DNA of 54,256 bases, taken from NCBI GenBank assembly GCA_039805565.1, contig JBDLTZ010000340.1, positions 1 to 54,256 on the forward strand, read 5' to 3'. The notes beneath the pieces were generated by a model, which saw nothing but the letters and a program-made list of their open reading frames with translations, made no database searches and was not told where the DNA came from. The DNA is from CALJIC01 sp039805565. Lineage in GTDB: Bacteria > Chloroflexota > Chloroflexia > Chloroflexales > Roseiflexaceae. Positions 14,691 to 20,725 of the stretch are shown in pieces. The position numbers and the translations under genes were made by a program. Positions within the stretch are counted from its first letter, which is position 1. Each line of letters opens with the position of its first letter.

Positions 14691-14915
14691 TCAGTGCGGC
14701 CTGATCCACAGTTCCAGAGTTGAGTCGGGCTCTATTTTGTAGTCGGCCAGCGTTCGGCCATCGTCGAGCTGATGATTTGCATAAATAAGCTGCAGCTGAG
14801 CGGCCGGATACCCTATCCGATCTTGCATCTTGGACTTGACAACGCCGATCGTATCGGTTGCTTCCACGTCGAACTGAGTGCGTTTACCCGTGATGGTTTT
14901 GATGAAGATGTTCAA
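14691..14915 (-). CDS. Ubiquitin-like protein, orphan, without C-terminal Gly-Gly
   Basis: With TTG at 14915-14913 as start, the product is 74 residues and aligns with eukaryotic ubiquitin from residue 1 to 74 without a gap. By my count against the remembered human sequence, 39 of 74 positions are identical. Visible blocks are NIFIKTITGK (ubiquitin QIFVKTLTGK), QLDDGRTLADYKI (QLEDGRTLSDYNI) and STLELWIR (STLHLVLR). Lys6, 11, 27, 29 and Ile44 are kept; Lys48 is His, Lys63 is Pro, His68 is Glu and Val70 is Trp. It ends RPH, so the conjugation tail LRGG is absent. GAAGGG lies 9 bases before the TTG; an in-frame GTG at 14948 lacks a ribosome site. GC is about 53 % by hand count, far below its neighbours. 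No E1, E2 or protease gene adjoins. Confidence 0.9.
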   Translation of the reverse strand: MNIFIKTITGKRTQFDVEATDTIGVVKSKMQDRIGYPAAQLQLIYANHQLDDGRTLADYKIEPDSTLELWIRPH

Positions 14916-14996
14916 GGCAGTGCACCCTTCAACAGAGAACGGAGCCACAACAGGCGCGGTCTGATTTAGTATGGAATGTTCTACAGCGGGTAACTC

Positions 14997-15038
14997 AAAA
15001 ACGCCCGTCGAGTAGCTATAAAACTACTTTAAGGCGTT
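14997..15038 (-). terminator. Terminator following tRNA-His
   Basis: On the minus strand AACGCC...GGCGTTTTTGAG encloses an inner stem AGTAG...CTACT, giving a two-part hairpin followed by a run of five T. It lies 20 bases after the tRNA 3' end and should end the tRNA transcript. The ubiquitin-like gene 82 bases farther on therefore needs its own promoter or read-through. Within those bases I see only weak matches (a CATACT box near 14966-14971). Confidence 0.7.
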
Positions 15039-15057
15039 CTGATTCGCAATATATGAG

Positions 15058-15133
15058 TGGGGTGCCTGACGGGTTTCGAACCCGCAACCTCCTGAGCCAC
15101 AGTCAGGCGCTCTGCCATTGAGCTACAGGCACC
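15058..15133 (-). tRNA. tRNA-His (anticodon GTG)
   Basis: The minus strand gives a full cloverleaf. The acceptor pair is GTGCCTG/CAGGCAC with the extra G-1 opposite discriminator C73, a hallmark of tRNA-His. The anticodon stem-loop is CCTGA-CTGTGGC-TCAGG with anticodon GTG, and the T-arm contains GGTTCGAAACC. The terminal CCA is encoded (15060-15058). It has its own promoter at 15148-15176. Confidence 0.97.
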
Positions 15134-15147
15134 GCGAGACGCCTGAG

Positions 15148-15176
15148 AGTATAGCATAGCGCACCTGAGGCGTCAA
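15148..15176 (-). promoter_or_regulatory. Promoter of tRNA-His
   Basis: On the minus strand, TTGACG (15176-15171), 17 bases, then TATACT (15153-15148), preceded by TGC so that the nonamer TGCTATACT is complete. The predicted start is near 15141, about 8 bases before the mature tRNA 5' end. Confidence 0.8.
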
Positions 15177-15190
15177 ATAGGGATTCCTGC

Positions 15191-15493
15191 TCAGGCAAAC
15201 TTCTCCCCGCGCACCACCTCCACCGACGTCGTGTACACCACTACGGCGTAGTTCTGGAAATAGCTGCCGGCCATGTGCTCCACGATCCGCTCGGCCACCT
15301 CAGGAGCCACGAGCGTTTCGATCTTCACGTTGCCCCCCTGCCACTCGCTCGCGTGGATGCCGCGCGTCCCCTCGCCTCGCACCTCGCTCAGCGTGTAGCC
15401 GTGGGCTCCCAGCCGCCGGATCTCGTCCAGCATGCGCTCGCGCAGCACCGACTCGGCAATGATCGTCACCAGCCGCATCGAGACAGTCTTCAT
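15191..15493 (-). CDS. sbtB: SbtB-like PII-family regulator of bicarbonate uptake
   Basis: 100 residues. Start ATG 15493 has AAAGGAG 8 bases upstream. The fold pattern is PII-like: RLVTIIAESVLRERMLDEIR (strand 1 and helix 1), then GAHGYTLSEVRGEGTRG (T-loop region), then NVKIETLVAPEVAERIVEHM. Identification rests mainly on its position directly after an SbtA transporter gene in the same direction (48-base gap), the arrangement of cyanobacterial sbtAB. There SbtB binds adenyl nucleotides and inhibits SbtA. The C-terminal Cys-pair extension of many cyanobacterial SbtB proteins is absent. Confidence 0.8.
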   Translation of the reverse strand: MKTVSMRLVTIIAESVLRERMLDEIRRLGAHGYTLSEVRGEGTRGIHASEWQGGNVKIETLVAPEVAERIVEHMAGSYFQNYAVVVYTTSVEVVRGEKFA

Positions 15494-15540
15494 CGTCGGT
15501 CTCCTTTGGGGCGCCATGCCCCCTCTCACACCCCGAGGCT

Positions 15541-16512
15541 CTACGGCAGCGCGGCGCTCAGCCAACGGGCGTACTCGTAGTAGAGCGGCAGCCCCACCAC
15601 CAGGTTGAACGGCAGCGTGATACCCAGCGATGAGGTCAGGTAGATGCTGGGGTTGGCCTGCGGGATGGTGGCGCGCACGGCGGCCGGCGCGTCGATGTAC
15701 GAGGCGCTCGCGGCGATCGCACCGAGGGCGAACGCCCCACCCACCGAGAGCCCTGCCAGCGTGCCCAGCGTCACCCCCACCACCCCGTTGACCAGCGGCA
15801 TCACCGTGCCGAACGCCAGCATGAACGTCCCGACCTTGGCGAACTCGCGCAGCTGCCGCGCAGCCACCATGCCCATCTCCAGCACAAAGATCACCAGCAG
15901 CCCGCGGAACAGGTCGCCGAACACCGGCTCGATCGGCGCGTAGCCCTGCTCTCCGATGATAACACCGATCGCCAGCCCGCCCATCAGCAGGATGACGCTG
16001 CGGCCTGTCAGTGTATCGCGCAGCACGTGCCCGAGCGATGTGCCCCCGCCCAGGCGCCACCGGCCGATGAACAGCGCCACGATGATACCCCACTCCATCA
16101 GCGCCGCCAGCGTCGGGATGAACCCCTCGTACGGCTGCTTGAGCTGCTCCAGGAGCGAGATGCTCGCCACGAACGTCACCGATGATACGGACCCGTAGTG
16201 GGCGGCGATGGCCGCGGCGTTGGCCACATCGAAGCGCCCTAGCCACCGCAGCGTGAGGTAGCACCAGGTCGGTATCGCTACCGCCAGCCCGAGCGTGATA
16301 AGCCCCGGCAGCACGAACTCGCTCAGCCGCACGCTCGCAAGGTCCACTCCGCCCCGGATGCCGATCGAGAAGAGCAGGTAGACGCCGATCCCCTTGATGA
16401 TCGGCTCGGGGATCTCGACATCGCTCTTGGCGAGCGTGGCGATGATGCCCAGCACAAAGGCCAGCACCAGCGGCGAGAGGAGGTTCGCGCGGAGGATGTC
16501 GAGCATGTCCAT
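15541..16512 (-). CDS. sbtA: SbtA-type sodium-dependent bicarbonate transporter
   Basis: 323 residues with about ten hydrophobic segments. The family pattern is clear: LSPLVLAFVLGIIATLAKSD, then IIKGIGVYLLFSIGIRGGVD, and later AAIAAHYGSVSSVTFVASIS. SbtA imports bicarbonate with sodium across the plasma membrane. Start ATG 16512 has a GGAG upstream and a promoter just before it. In this organism it could feed anaplerotic carboxylases or autotrophic CO2 fixation; nothing in the window decides which. It forms a two-gene unit with sbtB. Confidence 0.9.
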   Translation of the reverse strand: MDMLDILRANLLSPLVLAFVLGIIATLAKSDVEIPEPIIKGIGVYLLFSIGIRGGVDLASVRLSEFVLPGLITLGLAVAIPTWCYLTLRWLGRFDVANAAAIAAHYGSVSSVTFVASISLLEQLKQPYEGFIPTLAALMEWGIIVALFIGRWRLGGGTSLGHVLRDTLTGRSVILLMGGLAIGVIIGEQGYAPIEPVFGDLFRGLLVIFVLEMGMVAARQLREFAKVGTFMLAFGTVMPLVNGVVGVTLGTLAGLSVGGAFALGAIAASASYIDAPAAVRATIPQANPSIYLTSSLGITLPFNLVVGLPLYYEYARWLSAALP

Positions 16513-16524
16513 GTTTTGTCTCCG

Positions 16525-16576
16525 AGTATATCTTTTTATATCCTTGAATATACTAGGAGAGATGTTTTTGTGTCAA
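16525..16576 (-). promoter_or_regulatory. Promoter and inverted repeat before sbtA
   Basis: On the minus strand, TTGACA (16576-16571), 18 bases, TATATT (16552-16547). An inverted repeat AGTATAT (16525-16531) / ATATACT (16548-16554) spans the -10 box and the transcription start, an arrangement suited to a repressor. The repeat may partly reflect AT-richness. No regulator can be assigned. Confidence 0.6.
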
Positions 16577-16612
16577 GCTGTAGAATTCGAGATGTCGTAA
16601 ATACTCGCCAAA

Positions 16613-16653
16613 TGGCGGGGGGCGGTAAGCATCTCGCCTACCGCCCCCCGCCA
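16613..16653 (-). terminator. Strong hairpin terminator after the AAA/winged-helix gene
   Basis: TGGCGGGGGGCGGTA (16613-16627) pairs perfectly with TACCGCCCCCCGCCA (16639-16653), 15 bp with an 11-base loop. On the minus strand TTTGGCG follows, a short T-tract. It isolates sbtAB from the upstream gene. Confidence 0.65.
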
Positions 16654-16710
16654 CATGTCCTGGGTGCCCGCGTCGTGAGCCATGAGGAGATGGCCCCGTG
16701 CGGCACCCAG

Positions 16711-16735
16711 CGCTGAGCGCTGAGTACTCAGCACT
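16711..16735. repeat. Short heptamer array C (CGCTGAG / TACTCAG units)
   Basis: CGCTGAGCGCTGAGTACTCAGCAC forms a small palindromic pair of heptamers, five bases beyond the stop codon of the AAA/winged-helix gene. It belongs to the same family as array D. Confidence 0.55.
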
Positions 16736-16739
16736 TGCC

Positions 16740-18113
16740 CTAGCCCCTACGCTCACCGTCCGGCCGCAGCATGTACCCCTGCCCACGCACCGCGATCAGC
16801 CGCCGCGGACTCTTCGGATCCGGCTCGATCTTTTCGCGGATGCGCTCGATGATCTTCTGCAGCGCGCTGTCTGACGGCAGCTCCTCCTGCCAGATCGCCT
16901 GCTTGATCGCCTCGCGGCCGCACACCCGCCCAGCGTGCGCCTCCAGGAAGGCGTAGACCTGACCCTCAAGATGGGTGAACGCCGGGCCGCCCTCCGCGTC
17001 AACCAGCCTCTCGGCGGCGTTGTGCTGGGAGACCCAGGCAGTCTGCTGCACCACAAAGCTCTGCAGCAGTGCGAAGCCCACCCGCCAGCGCCGCCCGTCC
17101 TGCTCGGCCAGCCCGCGGCGCTCCAGCTCCTCGAGCACATCACCCTCCACTACGGGCTGGTGGCCGTGCGCCAGCGCCGCCAGCACCTCCTGCGCCTGGC
17201 CGTGGGTATCGCGCAGCCCGCTCCACCAGGTCTCAAGCACCGGCCGCGCCTCGGCGGAAGCCCGCCGCACCAGCGCCTCCTCGCTCGACGGGCGGTCATC
17301 ACCCGCCGCGTGCCGCTCGTACAGCTCGGCGCACACAATGTTGAGGAGCTCAGGGTGACGGCCCGCCACCCGCAGCGCGAGCCGCTCGTCCCGCTCGCTC
17401 AGCCGCCCCTCCCCAACGCGCCGCACCAGCTCGCGCGCCGCCGGCTCAGGGAGCGGCGCCAAAAACAGCGGGCTGCCGAACAGCGCCCAGAAGGAGGACG
17501 GCTCGTGCGCGCCCTGGCCGAACAGCCGGTAGGGTGGCACGCGGCTCGTGACAACGTAGGCCACTCGCCCGCTGATCGCCTGATCCTGCACCAGAGAGCG
17601 CAGGAACCGCCCGGTGTGCGGCGGCAGAGCGGCCACCCCCTCGATGTTGTCGATCAGCAGGACGACGGTGCGTGGCGCCGCGCGCGCCACCAGCCGCTCG
17701 ACCCCATCGCGAAGCTCGTAGACAGCATCGAGCAGCGTGGCCTCGGTGATCGGCCCTTCGCTGTGCGGGAACAGCTCCTCGGCGTTCAGGGCGCGCGCGA
17801 GGGACTTGGCGACGTCGCGCCAGAAGAAGAGCGCGCCCTGGCTCCCGTGCTCCCGGAAGTCGGCGTACGGGCCGGCGTTCACGTAGGCAAACACAAGGCT
17901 CTCGCGCCCGATGCCACCATGCTCCACGCGCTGCCCGGCCATCGGTGGCAGCGCGTAGAGCAGCGAAGTGCGCCCCGTGCGCGTCTCGCCCACCACGGCG
18001 CAGCACTGGGGCGGGTGCGCCTCGAGCCGGCCGAGGATCGCCCGCAGCTCGGCCTCACGCCCGTAGAGCCCGCTCGGGTCGACGATCGGCTTGCGGTTGT
18101 TGAAGGGGTTCAT
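16740..18113 (-). CDS. P-loop ATPase with C-terminal OmpR-type winged helix
   Basis: 457 residues. The N-terminal NTPase domain starts LYGREAELRAILGRLEAH. Its P-loop reads GETRTGRTSLL, with Arg where Walker A normally has Lys, and the likely Walker B is RTVVLLIDNIEG. The last 85 residues form a winged-helix domain (HLEGQVYAFLEAHAGRVCGR, then DSALQKIIERIREKIEPDPK and GQGYMLRPDG) like those of OmpR/PhoB transcription factors. The protein therefore looks like an STAND-type regulator with ATPase-like sensor and DNA-binding output. The Walker A substitution suggests altered or lost hydrolysis. Start ATG 18113. It is followed by a terminator and precedes sbtAB. Confidence 0.8.
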   Translation of the reverse strand: MNPFNNRKPIVDPSGLYGREAELRAILGRLEAHPPQCCAVVGETRTGRTSLLYALPPMAGQRVEHGGIGRESLVFAYVNAGPYADFREHGSQGALFFWRDVAKSLARALNAEELFPHSEGPITEATLLDAVYELRDGVERLVARAAPRTVVLLIDNIEGVAALPPHTGRFLRSLVQDQAISGRVAYVVTSRVPPYRLFGQGAHEPSSFWALFGSPLFLAPLPEPAARELVRRVGEGRLSERDERLALRVAGRHPELLNIVCAELYERHAAGDDRPSSEEALVRRASAEARPVLETWWSGLRDTHGQAQEVLAALAHGHQPVVEGDVLEELERRGLAEQDGRRWRVGFALLQSFVVQQTAWVSQHNAAERLVDAEGGPAFTHLEGQVYAFLEAHAGRVCGREAIKQAIWQEELPSDSALQKIIERIREKIEPDPKSPRRLIAVRGQGYMLRPDGERRG

Positions 18114-18172
18114 GCTGCTCTTTATACCACAGATGTCGCTGTGATGTCAGCATGTCGACACCCCAAGAGTGT

Positions 18173-20455
18173 CTACCCCGGCACCTCAAGCGCCCGCCGC
18201 AGCACCGACCGCATCTCCGCTACTCTGAACGGCTTCTGCATGAACCTCACCAGCCCAGCGCCGGCGAAGTGCGCCGTGGCCTCCTCCTCCGAGTAACCGC
18301 TCATCAGCACCACCTGGGCGGATGGATTGAGCGCCAGGATCTCGCGCAGGGCCAGGTCTCCGCCCATCCGCGGCATCGTCAGGTCCATCAGCACGCAGCT
18401 GATCTCTGTCCTGTAGGCACGGTACAGATCCACCGCCTCGCGCCCATCCCCGGCCTGGATGGCCCGCGCGCCGATCGAAGCGACAATCTGCGAGGCCACC
18501 TGCCGCACGCCGGGCTCGTCGTCTACCACCAGCACTACCTTTGCCGGCCCACCGGAGGGCTGCTCGGCGTGTAGAGCCGCGTACTCCCGCACTCCGCACG
18601 ACTCCTGCGGCGCTTCGAAGCGCTCGGGCAGCGCCGTGTGTTCCGCGGCCGCGCGAGGTGCCGGTGGGAGCAGGATCCGGAAGGTCGTGCCCTTGCCCAG
18701 TTCGCTCCACACACGCAGCACCCCGCGGTGGCTGCGTACGATGCCCAGCACCGCGGCAAGGCCGAGCCCGCGCCCGGCGAACTTGGTGGTGAAGAACGGC
18801 TCGAAGATACGCCCCAGCGTCGCCTCGTCCATGCCGCAGCCCGTATCGTGGACCTCGATCGCCACGTACTCGCCGGGCGCCAGATCGGCCCCGATCCGGG
18901 CATCGTCTAGGTCGCCGGGAGCAACCGTGTGCGCGCCCGTCGCAACTCGGACATCGCCGTCGGCCGCGCCGATCGCGTCCGAGGCATTGATCACCAGATT
19001 GAGCAGCACCTGCCGCAGCTCGGTTATGTCGCCCTCGATCGGCGGCAGCCCCGCGCCCGGCAGCAGCGTCAGCCGCACAGACTTCGACACCGAGCTCTCG
19101 AGCAGCGTCGACATGTCATCGATCAGCGCGTTCAAGCTGATCCTCTGGATGACGAAACGCCCCCGACCGGCGTAGGCCAGCATCTGCTTCGTCAGGTCGG
19201 CCGCGCGCCGGGCGGCCTGGTCCACCAGCTCGATCTGCCGCCGCGCGTTCGTCTCGGGCGCGATCTCAGCCTGCGCCAGCGAGGCGTTGCCCTGGATCAC
19301 CGTCAGCAGATTGTTGAAATCGTGGGCGATCCCGCCAGCCAGCACGCCCAGGCTCTCGAGCTTCTGGGCCTCGAGCATCTTGCGCTCGATCGCCAGGCGC
19401 GCCTCCTCGGCTTGCTTCCGCTCGGTGATGTCCTGCACCGCGCCCACCACCCGCACCACCCGCGCCTCACCATCGTCCCACTCGGGGTAGCAGTACTCAC
19501 GCAGCCAGCGCACCGCGCCTGACTTGGTGATGATGCGAAACTCAAAGGCGGTGGACTCACCCCCGGTAACGCTCGCGACATGCGCGTGCCCGATGTGCAA
19601 GTCGTCGGGGTGGTAGAGCTGCTCCCACAGCCCGTGGAGCCCGAGCTCCACAGGCGTGTAGCCGGTGATGCGCGTGAAGGCGTCGGTCATCCACTCGTGC
19701 ATCAGCTCACCGTCCGCCGTGACCCCTGCCGAGTAGACGTAGTCCGAGGTCAGCTCAGAGATCCGGCGGTAGCGCTCCTCACGCGCGGCCATCTCCGCGG
19801 CCCGGGTGGCCAGCTCTCGGTTCGCCCGGCTGAGCGCGTCACGCCCGGCGCTCGTCTCGGCCAGCAGCCGAGTCAGGTGGGCGTGGTAGTGCCACAGGCG
19901 CCCGAAGGTCAGCGCGGCGCAGATAACGCCGCCAAACGCGATGAACAGCGCCTCGGGCTCGCTTGACGCGGCGACCAGGCCCATCGCCCCGGCGTAACCG
20001 ATGACTACCAGCGAGGTGCTGGCGGCGACCGCGATCAGCCGGCGGGCGGCACCGACGCTCAGGTACGGAAGGGCGATCGTCACCGAGGCTACCGTCACGC
20101 TCGCCGCCACCCACCACGCCTCTGGCAGCAGCACGAGGACCGGCGGGCAGAACAGCAGCATCCCGATGCTCAGTGTCACGCCGGCCCGCTGGAGGCGCCC
20201 GCGCCGCACCTGCTCACGCGCCCAGATCGTCACGCCGCTGTACGTTGCCAGCAGCGCCGTGGCGGCGATCCACGGGAAGCTGGGGATGCGCACCGCGACA
20301 GCCGCGCACGCGACAAGCACCAGCAGCGTGAGCGGGATCTGCCAGCTCAGGAACTGGGTCAGCCAGACGCGCTCGTCAGCCCCCGTAGGAGGCGGCAGCG
20401 TCAGGTGCGCGGACAGCCGCGGGCTCTGTTGGAGTTCGTAAGATGTGTCGTCCAT
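18173..20455 (-). CDS. Hybrid histidine kinase: membrane domain, PAS, HisKA, HATPase, REC
   Basis: 760 residues. Start ATG 20455 has GGAG 6 bases upstream. Residues 35-200 hold about six membrane segments (FLSWQIPLTLLVLVACAAVA begins the first). A PAS domain follows (ITGYTPVELGLHGLWEQLYH; PAC-like VRVVGAVQDITERKQAEEAR). The H-box is GVLAGGIAHDFNNLLTVIQG, the N-box LLNLVINASDAI, and the G-box GRGLGLAAVLGIV. The C-terminal receiver has VLVVDDEPGVRQVA and phospho-acceptor Asp in CVLMDLTMPRMGG. The AHDFNN H-box class usually works with an internal receiver. No separate output gene adjoins. It is divergent from the molybdenum hydroxylase gene. Confidence 0.9.
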   Translation of the reverse strand: MDDTSYELQQSPRLSAHLTLPPPTGADERVWLTQFLSWQIPLTLLVLVACAAVAVRIPSFPWIAATALLATYSGVTIWAREQVRRGRLQRAGVTLSIGMLLFCPPVLVLLPEAWWVAASVTVASVTIALPYLSVGAARRLIAVAASTSLVVIGYAGAMGLVAASSEPEALFIAFGGVICAALTFGRLWHYHAHLTRLLAETSAGRDALSRANRELATRAAEMAAREERYRRISELTSDYVYSAGVTADGELMHEWMTDAFTRITGYTPVELGLHGLWEQLYHPDDLHIGHAHVASVTGGESTAFEFRIITKSGAVRWLREYCYPEWDDGEARVVRVVGAVQDITERKQAEEARLAIERKMLEAQKLESLGVLAGGIAHDFNNLLTVIQGNASLAQAEIAPETNARRQIELVDQAARRAADLTKQMLAYAGRGRFVIQRISLNALIDDMSTLLESSVSKSVRLTLLPGAGLPPIEGDITELRQVLLNLVINASDAIGAADGDVRVATGAHTVAPGDLDDARIGADLAPGEYVAIEVHDTGCGMDEATLGRIFEPFFTTKFAGRGLGLAAVLGIVRSHRGVLRVWSELGKGTTFRILLPPAPRAAAEHTALPERFEAPQESCGVREYAALHAEQPSGGPAKVVLVVDDEPGVRQVASQIVASIGARAIQAGDGREAVDLYRAYRTEISCVLMDLTMPRMGGDLALREILALNPSAQVVLMSGYSEEEATAHFAGAGLVRFMQKPFRVAEMRSVLRRALEVPG

Positions 20456-20542
20456 CGTGGCTCCATTATAGAGACGCCTCCCCGCTGCCGGCTGTTCAGT
20501 CCCTCAACCAAAGAGATACACTGTCGATCATATCGCCCGCGC

Positions 20543-20571
20543 TTGCGCCCCTCCGCCGCCGCTGGTACAAT
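20543..20571 (+). promoter_or_regulatory. Promoter of the molybdenum hydroxylase gene
   Basis: TTGCGC (20543-20548), 17-base spacer, TACAAT (20566-20571). Transcription would begin near 20578, giving a leader of about 148 bases that contains the terminator-like hairpin at 20623-20651. Confidence 0.6.
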
Positions 20572-20600
20572 AGGGAAGGAACCCACTCAACGGCTATACA

Positions 20601-20651
20601 CCGCTGCTGAACGCCATCCCTGCCGCTGCTGTGACTGCCAGCAGCGGTTTT
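20601..20651 (+). promoter_or_regulatory. Terminator-like leader hairpin with a duplicated 5' arm
   Basis: CCGCTGCTG (20623-20631) pairs perfectly over 9 bp with CAGCAGCGG (20639-20647), followed by TTTT. A second identical CCGCTGCTG at 20601-20609 could compete for the same 3' arm. The structure lies 75 bases before the GTG start, inside the predicted leader, and so looks like an attenuator. I cannot match it to the known molybdenum-cofactor riboswitch consensus. Confidence 0.5.
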
Positions 20652-20725
20652 GCGTGCGCCGGCGTCCACCCGCCGCCGGAGCGCGTATCTCCCCAGAGAA
20701 GCGCTGTCAAAAGAGGGAGACCCGC

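Noticed and set aside
14467..14709. 80-codon GTG frame overlapping the end of the ubiquitin-like gene
   Set aside because: Arg/Ser/Pro-rich, no ribosome site and no recognisable motif. Another frame reads GHIFTDGMWGCPYDG but has no start, so neither is listed as a gene.
14400..15060. Attachment-site duplication of the tRNA-His 3' end
   Set aside because: I looked for a second copy of GGTTCGAAACC plus the acceptor 3' half on the islet's far side and found none.
14000..16600. Ubiquitin pathway partners (E1, E2, ligase, deubiquitinase) next to the ubiquitin-like gene
   Set aside because: The neighbours are a phosphotransferase remnant, tRNA-His and sbtAB. None carries ThiF/E1, UBC or JAB/protease motifs, so no operon of that kind is claimed.
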